A stretch of DNA of 64,000 bases, taken from the NCBI RefSeq assembly GCF_900113865.1, contig NZ_FOQY01000018.1:62001-126000 (forward strand), given 5' to 3'. The notes under the pieces were generated by a model. It had not been told where the DNA came from, ran no database searches, and saw only the letters and a program-made list of their open reading frames with translations. The DNA is from Streptosporangium canum. GTDB lineage: Bacteria; Actinomycetota; Actinomycetes; Streptosporangiales; Streptosporangiaceae. The position numbers and the translations under genes were made by a program. Below are positions 50,207 to 58,769 of the stretch, piece by piece. Position 1 is the stretch's first letter. Every line of letters begins with the position of its first letter.

Positions 50207-50836
50207 TCAGTGCTCGGCGTTCGTACGGGGGAAACCTGAGATGCCGCGCCAGGACAGCCGGGCGATGAGCTGGGTGGCGGCGTCCTTGGGGATGGAGCCG
50301 TTGCTGCTGATCCAGTAGCGGGCGCTGACCTCGGCCATGCCGACCAGGCCGACGCCCAGCAGGCGGGCCTCGTCGCTCGAGCAGCCGGTGTCCTCCCGGA
50401 TGACCTGGCTGATCATCTCGGCGCTCTCGCGGAGGTTGCGCTCGATGCGCTGGCGGACCGGGGCGACGTTGCGCAGGTCGGACTCGAAGACCAGCCGGAA
50501 CGCCTCGCCCTGGCCGGAGACGAAGTCGAAGAAGGCGCCGATCGCGGCCTGGACGCGCTGCTTGTTGTCCGTGGTGGAGGCGAGGGCGTCGCGGCAGCGG
50601 GCGATCATGTCGTCCACGTGCAGGTCGAGCAGGGCCAGGTAGAGCTCCTGCTTGCCGGGGAAGTGCTGGTAGAGCACCGGTTTGCTGACCCCGGCACGCT
50701 CGGCGATGTCGTCCATCGCGGCCGCGTGGTAGCCGTTCTCCACGAACACCTCCTGCGCCGCGCTGAGCAGCTGGCGGCGACGGGCCATCCGGGGCAGCCG
50801 GGTGCCCCGGGGCTTGGCGTCCGGGGTAGCGGTCAC
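50207..50836 (-). CDS. TetR-family transcriptional regulator (Rv3208-like)
   Basis: 209 residues from GTG 50836 behind AAGGAG. The N-terminal HTH is RRQLLSAAQEVFVENGYHAAAMDDIAERAGVSKPVLYQHFPGKQELY (read in parts), with an all-helical ligand domain after it (FRLVFESDLRN, ARLLGVGLVGMAEVSARYW). Ligand unknown. It is probably in one unit with the DUF3107 gene downstream. Confidence 0.92.
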   Translation of the reverse strand: MTATPDAKPRGTRLPRMARRRQLLSAAQEVFVENGYHAAAMDDIAERAGVSKPVLYQHFPGKQELYLALLDLHVDDMIARCRDALASTTDNKQRVQAAIGAFFDFVSGQGEAFRLVFESDLRNVAPVRQRIERNLRESAEMISQVIREDTGCSSDEARLLGVGLVGMAEVSARYWISSNGSIPKDAATQLIARLSWRGISGFPRTNAEH

Positions 50837-50896
50837 GGGGTTCTCCTTGCGGGTGCTCCTGGTGTCTTGAATCATCCTACGCGCGGGTAACCCGGG

Positions 50897-51184
50897 TCAG
50901 CGGTAGTCGTCCTCGTCCAGCGCCACCGTGCGGCTCTGCTCGGCGGTGTCGGCGGGATCGGCCTCCAGGGGGATGTGGTCGGGCCACTCGGGGCCGTCCT
51001 CGTCCACCGGGCGGTGCTGCTCGGCCACGTCGGCCTCGGGCACCTCGGCCGAGATCTCCTCGTCCGCCGGGCGGTGCTGTTCGGCCACGTCGGCCTCGGG
51101 CACCTCGAGCCCGATCTCCTCGGAGCGGGCGTCCTCGGGCTCCTCGCCGTGCAGGCTGTCGTCGCGCACATCCATCTCTGACAT
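50897..51184 (-). CDS. Small acidic protein with internal repeats
   Basis: 95 residues from ATG 51184. It is strongly acidic and hydrophilic. The unit EVPEADVAEQHRP(A/V)DE occurs twice (about 29-44 and 45-62), followed by a DDYR end. It resembles DUF5709-type small acidic proteins of actinomycetes, function unknown. It is likely disordered. It is divergent from ku across about 220 bp. Confidence 0.65.
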   Translation of the reverse strand: MSEMDVRDDSLHGEEPEDARSEEIGLEVPEADVAEQHRPADEEISAEVPEADVAEQHRPVDEDGPEWPDHIPLEADPADTAEQSRTVALDEDDYR

Positions 51185-51358
51185 CCGCTCTGCTTCCGTT
51201 CTCCTGCGAACACCGGACATCGCCAAGCGTACGGCGTCGCGTCCCGCCGGCTGAGAAAGGCACGGCATCGGATCCGCCATGACGGGTACCTGCCCCGTTG
51301 GTGAGTGTTTACATCCACCTGACACTGCTTCCGAACGTGTGTGCGAAACTCGATGGGA

Positions 51359-51391
51359 AGCTCGAAGGCAGCTCGAAGGCAGCTCGAAGGC
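51359..51391. repeat. 11-bp tandem repeat, three copies, just before ku
   Basis: AGCTCGAAGGC occurs at 51359-51369, 51370-51380 and 51381-51391, ending 11 bp before the ku ATG. It sits where the 5' untranslated region and ribosome binding site lie, so copy number could affect ku translation. Confidence 0.85.
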
Positions 51392-51402
51392 AGGGAGACG
51401 CC

Positions 51403-52284
51403 ATGCGGAGCATCTGGAAAGGCACGGTCTCGTTCGGGCTGATCACGATCCCGGTCAGGCTGTTCACCGCGACCGAGCGCCGCGACGTCACCTTCCACCT
51501 GGTGCACGGGGAGGACGGCGGCCGGATCAGGTTCCGCCGGTTCTGCCAGGCGTGCGAGGAGGAGGTGCCGTTCGCCGACGTGGCCAAGGGCTACGAGTTG
51601 CCGGGCGGCGACATGGTCGTGCTCGACGGCGACGACTTCGAGGACCTGCCGCTGTCCACCTCGCGCAGGATCGAGGTGCTCCAGTTCAGCCCGGCGGACC
51701 AGATCGATCCGGTCCTGCTGGACAGGGCCTACTACCTGGAGCCGGACCCCGTGGGGGTGAAGCCGTACGTGCTGCTCCGTGACGCGCTGGAGCGCTCGGG
51801 GCTGGTGGCGGTCGTCAAGGTGGCGCTGCGGCAGCGCGAGTCGCTCGCGGCGCTCCGGGTCCGGGAGGGGGTCTTCCTGCTGGAGACCATGCTCTGGCCG
51901 GACGAGGTGCGCCCGGCGGACTTCGCGTTCCTGGAGGAGGGCGTCGACGTCAGGCCCCAGGAGGTGCGGATGACGGAGTCGCTGATCGAGACGATGGTCG
52001 CGGACTTCGACCCCTCCGCGTACAGGGACGGCTACCGGGAGGCGGTCCAGGAGGTCATCGAGGCGAAGATCGCCGGCAGGGAGATCGTGCCCGCCGAGGC
52101 GCCGGTCGAGGAGGGGCCGCCGGCCGACCTGATGGCCGCGCTGCGCGCCAGCGTCGAGGCCGCCAAGAAAGAACGCCGGGGCGCGGCTCCGGCCAAGGGA
52201 AAGGCCGCCGCCGAGCCATCGAAGAAGGGCGGAGCCGGAGGGGAAGAGGCTCCCGGCGGGCGGAGGACCGGCCGTCCGGCGTGA
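51403..52284 (+). CDS. ku: Non-homologous end-joining protein Ku
   Basis: 293 residues. It begins MRSIWKGTVSFGLITIPVRLF, typical for bacterial Ku, with the core HLVHGEDGGRIRFRRFC, DQIDPVLLDRAYYLEPD and FLLETMLWPDEVR. It forms a homodimeric ring on DNA ends and recruits LigD. The C-terminal Lys/Ala-rich tail (245-293) is the usual extension that contacts DNA. ATG 51403 is behind CAGGGAG. No ligD lies in the window. Confidence 0.96.
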   Translation: MRSIWKGTVSFGLITIPVRLFTATERRDVTFHLVHGEDGGRIRFRRFCQACEEEVPFADVAKGYELPGGDMVVLDGDDFEDLPLSTSRRIEVLQFSPADQIDPVLLDRAYYLEPDPVGVKPYVLLRDALERSGLVAVVKVALRQRESLAALRVREGVFLLETMLWPDEVRPADFAFLEEGVDVRPQEVRMTESLIETMVADFDPSAYRDGYREAVQEVIEAKIAGREIVPAEAPVEEGPPADLMAALRASVEAAKKERRGAAPAKGKAAAEPSKKGGAGGEEAPGGRRTGRPA

Positions 52285-52420
52285 AAGCGGTGCCGGCAAT
52301 CCGGGTTCCGCAGAATGGGGGCCCCATGGATCGGACATTCATGGGACCCCCACCCGGAAAAGCGGAAAAGAACAGCATCTCGCGCCGGCTGAGAATCGGA
52401 TATTCGAAATCACCTTTGAA

Positions 52421-52486
52421 GTGCCCGTGTTCCCTGTGTGGTCACGGTCCCCTGTGGGGGACCGTGACCCCAGCGAACACGGGCAC
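52421..52486. terminator. Nested double hairpin between ku and the Cys-rich peptide gene
   Basis: The outer perfect 12-bp stem is GTGCCCGTGTTC (52421-52432) with GAACACGGGCAC (52475-52486). The inner perfect 13-bp stem is GGTCACGGTCCCC (52440-52452) with GGGGACCGTGACC (52457-52469), loop TGTG. It lies in the 350-bp convergent gap; the rest of the gap shows no gene. It could be a bidirectional terminator or a structured RNA. Confidence 0.75.
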
Positions 52487-52634
52487 CCTGCTCCCCGCCG
52501 TGGGCCCGAAGCTCATGCCCCGCCGTGGGCCCGGAGCTTGCGACAACGGTGGATCGGGTCGTGTGCGGTCATCTGGCTCGACCGCGCACCGCGCTCAGGT
52601 TCGAGCGCCCCGGTCCGGCGTCCGGCCGTGAAGG

Positions 52635-52964
52635 CTAGACGTTGTTGTTGTTGTTGTCGTTCTGGGCGTCCTCTTCGTTGTTGTTGTTGTTGTTGATGTT
52701 GATGTTGAACTTCTGGTGGTGACGGCGGTTGCTCCAGTGGTTGTGACGACGGTTGCAGCCCCAGCCGCCGCCGCAGCGCCAGCGGCGGTTGCAGCCGCAG
52801 CTGGCCCAGCCGAAGTTGGTCTGGAACGAAGCGATGGAGGTGGTGTTCGTACCGACGGTGGCGCCGGCGCTGGTCGCCGTGGTCGCGGCGCCCATGCCGA
52901 CGGCTCCGCCGGCCATCGCCGTGCTGAGCGCGAGACCTGCCATGACACTCTTGAGCTTGGGCAT
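52635..52964 (-). CDS. Secreted Cys-rich peptide with poly-asparagine tail
   Basis: 109 residues from ATG 52964 behind AAGGGGG. It has a signal peptide (about 1-27), a short Thr/Ala spacer, a core WASCGCNRRWRCGGGWGCNRR with four Cys and many Arg/Trp/Gly, a His-rich stretch (RRHNHWSNRRHHQKF), then NINI and six Asn, an acidic step, and five more Asn. The Asn codons are nearly all AAC, giving a (GTT)n microsatellite on the plus strand. I do not know the family. An extracellular self-assembling or metal-binding peptide is conceivable. The region behind it (52965-53255) is AT-rich and probably holds its promoter. Confidence 0.72.
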   Translation of the reverse strand: MPKLKSVMAGLALSTAMAGGAVGMGAATTATSAGATVGTNTTSIASFQTNFGWASCGCNRRWRCGGGWGCNRRHNHWSNRRHHQKFNININNNNNNEEDAQNDNNNNNV

Positions 52965-53255
52965 TGCGTTTCCCCCTTGAAAGGATCGGTTGCCCCGTTT
53001 TCAACATTTTCCGGAGTGATCGAAAAATGTCCGGGATGGCCGCTAATGGGCCGTCCCTGGTTGTCTTGATTTCCTCGCATGTCGGGTGACAAACGGAGAT
53101 TGGCGCGTTTTGCTCTCTGCATATCGCTTTATTGACGATGTAGTACTTTGATGGTGAGTTTTGAAATGAAATGCCTTTAATGTCGCATTTGTACGCGGAC
53201 TGTCCGGCGGGGACTATCGTCAGAGGGAAGCCGAACGAGGAACGAGGGAGGGCGC

Positions 53256-54170
53256 GTGAGTGTCGAGCCGATTCCGAGCTGGCCCGGCGAGCTGATGGAT
53301 CTGGAGGGGCGGCGCGTCCACGTGCGCTCGACCCCGCCCGGCCCCTCGGAGACCGCCGTCTACGTGCACGGCCTCGCGGGCTCGGCGACCAACTGGACCG
53401 ACCTGATGGGCGAGCTGTCCGACGTGGTCACCGGCCACGCGATCGACCTGCCGGGAGCCGGATACTCCCCGGAACCACCCGGCGGCGACTACTCGATCGA
53501 CGCCCACGCCCGGACCGTCACCGCGCTGATCGACCGGATCGCCGGCGGCCCGGTCCACCTGTTCGGCAACTCGCTGGGCGGCGCCGTCTCGGTGCGGGTC
53601 GCCGCGACCCGGCCGGACCTGGTCCGCTCGCTCACGCTCATCTCGCCGGCCCTGCCCGACCTGCTCCCCAGGTACGGCCCGGCACGGGTGGCGCTGTCGG
53701 CGGTGCCGAGACTGGGTGAGTGGGCCGCGACGCAGCTGAGCGCCCTGCCCGCCGAGCGCCGGCTCAACGCCACGCTCGGCATGTGCTACGCCGATCTCGG
53801 CCGCATCCATCCGGAGCGGCTCCGGGAGGCGGCCGAGGAGCTGCGCCGCAGGGACGGCCTGCCGTACGCGGCGGCCGCGCTGGTCGGCTCCGCGCGGGGC
53901 CTCGTCGCCGAGTACTTCAGGCGCGGCGCGGAGAACCTGTGGCGGCAGGCGGCTCAGGTGACCGCGCCCACGCTGGTCGTCCACGGGCGCCACGACCGCC
54001 TGGTCAACCCGCGCATGGCCGCGCGGGCCGGGCGGACCTTCCCTCACGTGAGGCTCGTGCTGCTGCCCGACGCCGGGCACGTGGCGCAGATGGAGCTGCC
54101 CGGAAGGGTGGCCCGTGAGGCCCGGCGTCTGATAGGTGAGACTGCCCCCATCCCGATTGGGAATGACTGA
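53256..54170 (+). CDS. Alpha/beta hydrolase
   Basis: 304 residues from GTG 53256. The nucleophile is Ser in FGNSLGGAVSV, the acid Asp in HGRHDRLVNP and the His in DAGHVAQMELP. The oxyanion HG is in YVHGLAGSATNW. Substrate unknown. It lies 77 bp upstream of moeZ on the same strand. Confidence 0.88.
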   Translation: MSVEPIPSWPGELMDLEGRRVHVRSTPPGPSETAVYVHGLAGSATNWTDLMGELSDVVTGHAIDLPGAGYSPEPPGGDYSIDAHARTVTALIDRIAGGPVHLFGNSLGGAVSVRVAATRPDLVRSLTLISPALPDLLPRYGPARVALSAVPRLGEWAATQLSALPAERRLNATLGMCYADLGRIHPERLREAAEELRRRDGLPYAAAALVGSARGLVAEYFRRGAENLWRQAAQVTAPTLVVHGRHDRLVNPRMAARAGRTFPHVRLVLLPDAGHVAQMELPGRVAREARRLIGETAPIPIGND

Positions 54171-54247
54171 GGCATCGCATTAGGTTGTGAGTGGTGCGTG
54201 CTGTGCTCAGCCGTACTCTCAAGACCCCCTGAAACGGGAGCAGAACT

Positions 54248-55429
54248 GTGTCGTTGCCACCGCTGGTAGAGCCGGCAGCCGAGCTGACCGTCGACGAGGT
54301 GCGCCGCTACTCGCGCCACCTGATCATCCCCGACGTGGGCATGGCCGGGCAGAAGCGCCTGAAGAACGCCAAGGTGCTCTGTGTGGGCGCCGGCGGCCTG
54401 GGCTCTCCCGCCCTGCTGTATCTCGCCGCCGCGGGCGTGGGCACGCTCGGGATCATCGACTTCGACGTCGTCGACGAGTCCAACCTGCAGCGTCAGGTCA
54501 TCCACGGTCAGTCCGACGTCGGCCGCCTCAAGGCGGAGAGCGCCGCGGCCAGCGTCAAGGAGATCAACCCGCTGGTCGACGTGGTCGTCCACAACGTGGC
54601 GCTCACCACCGACAACGTCATGGAGATCTTCTCCCGGTACGACCTGATCGTGGACGGCACCGACAACTTCGCCACCCGCTACATGGTCAACGACGCGGCC
54701 GTGCTGCTCGGCAAGCCGTACGTCTGGGGCTCGATCTACCGCTTCGACGGCCAGGCCAGCGTGTTCTGGGCCGAGCACGGGCCCTGCTACCGCTGCCTCT
54801 ACCCCGAGCCCCCGCCCCCCGGCATGGTCCCCTCCTGCGCCGAGGGCGGCGTGCTGGGCGTGCTGTGCGCGTCGATCGGCTCCATCCAGGTCAACGAGGC
54901 CATCAAGCTCCTGGCCGGCATCGGGGAGCCGCTCGTCGGCCGCCTGATGATCTACGACGCCCTGGAGATGAACTACCGCTCGGTCAAGGTCCGCAAGGAC
55001 CCCGAGTGCGTGCTCTGCGGCAAGAACCCGACGGTCACCGAGCTCCTGGAGGACTACGAGGCGTTCTGCGGCGCGGTCTCCGAGGAGGCACAGGAGGCCG
55101 CCTCCGGCTCCACGATCACCGCGACGGACCTGAAGGCCATGCAGGACGCCGACGACAACATCTACGTGATCGACGTCCGCGAGCCGAACGAGTACGAGAT
55201 CGTCTCCATCCCCGGCGCGGTGCTCATCCCCAAGGGTGAGTTCCTCAACGGGGCCGCGCTGGAGAGGCTCCCGCAGGACAAGCGCATCGTCCTGCACTGC
55301 AAGTCCGGCGCCCGGTCCGCCGAGGTCCTGGCGATCGTCAAGAACGCCGGCTTCTCCGACGCCGTCCACGTGGGCGGCGGCGTGCTGAGCTGGGTCAAGA
55401 CGGTCGACCCGAGCCTGCCGAGCTACTAG
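54248..55429 (+). CDS. moeZ: Adenylyltransferase/sulfurtransferase MoeZ (MoeB-ThiF domain plus rhodanese)
   Basis: 393 residues from GTG 54248 behind CGGGAGCAG. The N-terminal E1-like domain has GAGGLGSP (nucleotide binding), DFDVVDESNLQRQ, DGTDNFATRY and zinc cysteines CYRCLYPEP and CVLCG. The C-terminal rhodanese domain carries the persulfide Cys in LHCKSGARSAEVL. It activates and sulfurates sulfur-carrier proteins for molybdopterin, thioquinolobactin-type or cysteine (CysO) pathways, as MoeZ does in M. tuberculosis (Rv3206c). Confidence 0.94.
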   Translation: MSLPPLVEPAAELTVDEVRRYSRHLIIPDVGMAGQKRLKNAKVLCVGAGGLGSPALLYLAAAGVGTLGIIDFDVVDESNLQRQVIHGQSDVGRLKAESAAASVKEINPLVDVVVHNVALTTDNVMEIFSRYDLIVDGTDNFATRYMVNDAAVLLGKPYVWGSIYRFDGQASVFWAEHGPCYRCLYPEPPPPGMVPSCAEGGVLGVLCASIGSIQVNEAIKLLAGIGEPLVGRLMIYDALEMNYRSVKVRKDPECVLCGKNPTVTELLEDYEAFCGAVSEEAQEAASGSTITATDLKAMQDADDNIYVIDVREPNEYEIVSIPGAVLIPKGEFLNGAALERLPQDKRIVLHCKSGARSAEVLAIVKNAGFSDAVHVGGGVLSWVKTVDPSLPSY

Positions 55430-55440
55430 TCGCCCACGGC

Positions 55441-55475
55441 CGGCGCCCCGCGGAGCACCGCTCCGCGGGGCGCCG
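55441..55475. terminator. Strong hairpin terminator after moeZ
   Basis: A perfect 16-bp stem, CGGCGCCCCGCGGAGC (55441-55456) with GCTCCGCGGGGCGCCG (55460-55475), and a 3-nt loop ACC. No T-tract. Confidence 0.88.
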
Positions 55476-55654
55476 CGTCATTGCGGGGCGCGGCCGGGTG
55501 ACGGCGGCCCGCGGGGCGGCCACCCGGGCCACCCGGGCGATCCGGGCCGGACGGACCTGACACCCCGCTTTCCGTATCGTCAAATACTTTCCAACACGTC
55601 GGATCCGGACGGAACGGCGGATGACCCCCTCCTCTCCGCATTAAGGTCGAGGGC

Positions 55655-56389
55655 GTGAATGAAGTCCCAGGTCAGCGGCGGCCTGCCTGGCCGACACTGG
55701 TCGTGGCGTCCGCGCTGACGCTGCTCTGCGCGGTGGTGGCCGGGGTGGCCGCCGGCACCGCCGGGACCGAGCTCACGCGCGGCCCGAGCCAGGCGGAGCT
55801 GGACAGGGCCGCCGCCGGTGAGATGGCCCTGCGCTGGCAGGTGTGGCCCGCCGGGAGGGTCTTCCCCGAGACCATCAGCTACGCCGCCGAGCAGGGCGGC
55901 GAGGAGAAGGCCCGCCGGGTGGGCATCTCGCCGGAGACCCGCTGTGACAGGGGCGTGGACGCCAAGCTGAGGAAGGCGCTGCGGCGGGCGGGCTGCCGGG
56001 GCATCCTGCGCGCCACCTACATCGACGCGCTCCAGGGCGTCGTCGTCACCGTCGGCGTCGCGGCCTTCACGGGGGAGGCGGGCGCGGCCGCCGCCAAGGC
56101 GGCGCTGCCCAGGGCCGGCCGTCCCTCGCCGGGCCTGCGGGCGCTGGCCTTCCCGGGCACGGTCACCGACCGGTTCACCGCCGCCGGACGGCAGAGCAGC
56201 CTGGTACGGCAGGCCGGGCCGTACGTGGTGATGACCACGGTCGGGCAGATCGACGGGCGTCCCGCCAAGGCCGTGGGGGAGCAGCGGCCGGCCATGTTCG
56301 CCTTCACCGGCGACATCGCCGACAGGATCCTCGCCGACCTGTCCACGCCCGTACGGCCCGACTGCGTCTCCGAGGAGTGGCGGTGCTGA
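55655..56389 (+). CDS. Membrane-anchored partner of mycosin-like protease, copy 1
   Basis: 244 residues from GTG 55655. It has one transmembrane helix (about 13-36), then an extracytoplasmic domain with RWQVWPAGRVFPETISY, ARRVGISPETRC, GCRGILRATYID and a late GPYVVMTTVGQIDGR. The same pattern occurs in the gene at 57810-58769, so the two are paralogues. Function unknown; each is directly followed by a subtilase gene whose start it overlaps, so a chaperone, inhibitor or substrate role is inferred. Confidence 0.78.
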   Translation: MNEVPGQRRPAWPTLVVASALTLLCAVVAGVAAGTAGTELTRGPSQAELDRAAAGEMALRWQVWPAGRVFPETISYAAEQGGEEKARRVGISPETRCDRGVDAKLRKALRRAGCRGILRATYIDALQGVVVTVGVAAFTGEAGAAAAKAALPRAGRPSPGLRALAFPGTVTDRFTAAGRQSSLVRQAGPYVVMTTVGQIDGRPAKAVGEQRPAMFAFTGDIADRILADLSTPVRPDCVSEEWRC

Positions 56390-57705
56390 GGCGGGCGGGG
56401 GTGGCCGGGGTGCTGGCCATGATCGCGCTGGGGGCGGCGCCCGCCGCGCACGCCGACGACGTGCGGGGCAGCCAGCACCAGGTGCTGCGGACCCTCGACC
56501 TGCCCGGTGCCTGGCGGATCTCCAAGGGCGGGGGCGTGACCGTCGCGGTGCTGGACTCGGGGGTGGATCCGGCCCATCGCGACCTGGTGGGCTCGGTGAC
56601 CGAGGGCAAGGACTTCACCACGGGGGCCAACCCGCCGGGGGTGGCTCCGCTGCGGCTGCACGGAACCTACATGGCGTCGCTGATCGCCGGGCACGGGCAC
56701 GGCCCCGGCGGAGCCGACGGGGTGATCGGTGTCGCGCCCAGGGCGCGGGTGCTGTCGGTCCGGGTGATCCTGGAGGACGAGGAGCCGGGTTTCCGCGAGT
56801 TCAACACCGCCGAGCGGTTCGAGGACGTGGTGGCCAGGGGCATCAGATACGCCGTGGACCAGGGTGCGGACGTGATCAACATGTCGATCTCCAAGGAGCT
56901 GGCGACCAGGGAGGAACGGGCGGCGATCCGTTACGCGATCTCCCGGGGGGTCGTGCTGGTCGCGGCGGCGGGCAACGAGGGCGCGGGCAAGCCCGACTCC
57001 ACCGGCTACGCCCCCTACTCCTACCCGGCGGCCTTCCCCGGGGTGGTCTCGGTGGCCGCGGCCGACCGGGGGCTGCGCAGAGCCTCGTTCTCCAACTGGA
57101 ACCCCTCGGTCCTGGTGGCCGCGCCCGGGGTGGACATCTTCGGCGCGGGCCCCGGCGACGAGTACTGGGTCGGCCGTGGCACTTCGCAGGCGTCCGCGCT
57201 CGTCTCCGGCGTCGCTGCACTGATTAAAGCGAAATATCCAGAAATGTCGCCCGCGCTGGTCGCGCAGGCGCTCACCGCCGGGGCGAGCCGGCGGCCGACC
57301 GGAGGGTACGACACCGGCATGGGCTTCGGCGTGGTCAACGCCCCCCGGGCGCTCGCCGAGGCCGCCAGGATCTCCCGCCACACCCTCACCGCCACGGGAC
57401 CCGGCAGCCATGATCCCGCCCGCCCGATGGGCGGGGGGGTGGAGCCGGTCCAGGTGGTCCACCGGGACCAGCGCAAGATCACCACGTACGGAGGGGTGGC
57501 CGTGGCCGCCGGATTCGGCGCGGTCGTGTCCCTGGTGGTGATCGCCGTGTCCGTCGGCCGGACCGCCCGGTCGTCGGACGGCCCGGCGGAGAGCGTCGCG
57601 ACCGGCCCCGTGGACGGCCCTGCGACCGGTTCCGGGAACGGCTCGGCGGACGGCCCCGTGGACACGTCGGGGCCCCTCGGTCCCGGTTCCCCGGCCGCAC
57701 CCTGA
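56383..57705 (+). CDS. Mycosin-like subtilisin (S8) membrane protease, copy 1
   Basis: 440 residues from GTG 56383 (GAGGAG 5 nt upstream; GTG 56377 is in frame). It has a signal peptide ending AHA, catalytic Asp in VAVLDSGVDPAH, His in LHGTYMASLIAG, oxyanion Asn in AAAGNEG and Ser in GRGTSQASALVSG, then a C-terminal transmembrane helix (about residues 370-390) and a Gly/Pro/Ser tail. The organisation is that of type VII secretion mycosins, but no ESX genes are nearby. An AT-rich stretch at 57217-57250 encodes LIKAKYPEMS. Confidence 0.9.
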   Translation: MLRRAGVAGVLAMIALGAAPAAHADDVRGSQHQVLRTLDLPGAWRISKGGGVTVAVLDSGVDPAHRDLVGSVTEGKDFTTGANPPGVAPLRLHGTYMASLIAGHGHGPGGADGVIGVAPRARVLSVRVILEDEEPGFREFNTAERFEDVVARGIRYAVDQGADVINMSISKELATREERAAIRYAISRGVVLVAAAGNEGAGKPDSTGYAPYSYPAAFPGVVSVAAADRGLRRASFSNWNPSVLVAAPGVDIFGAGPGDEYWVGRGTSQASALVSGVAALIKAKYPEMSPALVAQALTAGASRRPTGGYDTGMGFGVVNAPRALAEAARISRHTLTATGPGSHDPARPMGGGVEPVQVVHRDQRKITTYGGVAVAAGFGAVVSLVVIAVSVGRTARSSDGPAESVATGPVDGPATGSGNGSADGPVDTSGPLGPGSPAAP

Positions 57706-57809
57706 GGGCCTGGAGGCCGCGGACGCGAGACGGAATCCCGTACGGACGGTGACAGCATAAATACGCTGCGACGATATGGCGGCAGAGCCCTGCAACGTAG
57801 CATCGAAGT

Positions 57810-58769
57810 ATGTCGAAGCCGGAGCGGTCACAGGAGCCGGGACGGCGCAGGGACGCCTCGGCGTCCCCTGCTCGTGACGGCTGGCCGCCACCGGGTTCCT
57901 GGACGCCGCGCGCGGGCGGCGCCCGGGTGCGCCGCGCGCCTCCGTCGGGCACCGGCGCCCGGCGGGTCCGGGTGCGGGCCTGGTCGGCCGCGGGCCGCGA
58001 CCGCCTGGCGGCCGAGCGCGCCGAGCTGGCGACCCTGGAGCAGGGGATCCGGTTCCGCACGATCTTCCTGATCCTGATGGGCACGATCCTGGCGATCGCC
58101 GCGAGCAACGTGCTGACCGGTGCGGTCGGACTGTTCCGCGAGACCGCGGCCCGCCCGCTCACCGCCGCCGAGCAGGCCCGTTACATCAAGGACGACATCG
58201 CCAGGCGCTGGCAGGCCTGGTCCACCGACCTGGTCTTCCCCGAGGAGCTGCAGTACATCGGCCTGGGCCGGGCCCAGCAGTACGCCCGGCGGGTCGGCCT
58301 GGCCCCCGAGACCCCCTGCAGGTCCGGCACGGACGCCTCGACGGGCTCCGTCCTCGCCCAGTACGGCTGCCGCACGCTGCTGCGGGCCACCTACGTGGAC
58401 CAGACGTCCACCTTCGTCATCACCGTGGGCATCGCGGTGCTGCGGGACGAGGAGACGCGGATCGCCGCGACCGCGCAGCTCCCGGTCGACGACCGCGTGG
58501 GGGTGCGGCCCGTGGCGTTCCCCGGCACGGCCAGCGAGCTGTTCGGCGCCGCCCAGCGGCAGCGCAACGCCTGGATCCCGGTCGGTCCCTACGTCGTCTT
58601 CTCCACCGCCGGTTACAGCGACGGACGCACCCGTCAGTCGATCTCCCCGGAGGAGATCCTGCACAGCGAGCTGTGGCCGGCGGCGCAGGCGGTCGCCGGG
58701 CGCATCGCCCGCGCCCTGGGTGACGAGCCGAACGCCGTGCCGCAGTGCACCCAGGGGAACGTGTGTTGA
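57810..58769 (+). CDS. Membrane-anchored partner of mycosin-like protease, copy 2
   Basis: 319 residues from ATG 57810. It has a longer basic/Pro-rich cytoplasmic N-terminus (1-80) than copy 1, a transmembrane helix (about 83-107), then the same domain: RWQAWSTDLVFPEELQYIG, ARRVGLAPETPC, GCRTLLRATYVD and GPYVVFSTAGYSDGR. The conserved Cys pair (PETPC...YGC) matches copy 1 and may form a disulfide. It overlaps the second protease gene by 7 bp. Confidence 0.78.
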   Translation: MSKPERSQEPGRRRDASASPARDGWPPPGSWTPRAGGARVRRAPPSGTGARRVRVRAWSAAGRDRLAAERAELATLEQGIRFRTIFLILMGTILAIAASNVLTGAVGLFRETAARPLTAAEQARYIKDDIARRWQAWSTDLVFPEELQYIGLGRAQQYARRVGLAPETPCRSGTDASTGSVLAQYGCRTLLRATYVDQTSTFVITVGIAVLRDEETRIAATAQLPVDDRVGVRPVAFPGTASELFGAAQRQRNAWIPVGPYVVFSTAGYSDGRTRQSISPEEILHSELWPAAQAVAGRIARALGDEPNAVPQCTQGNVC

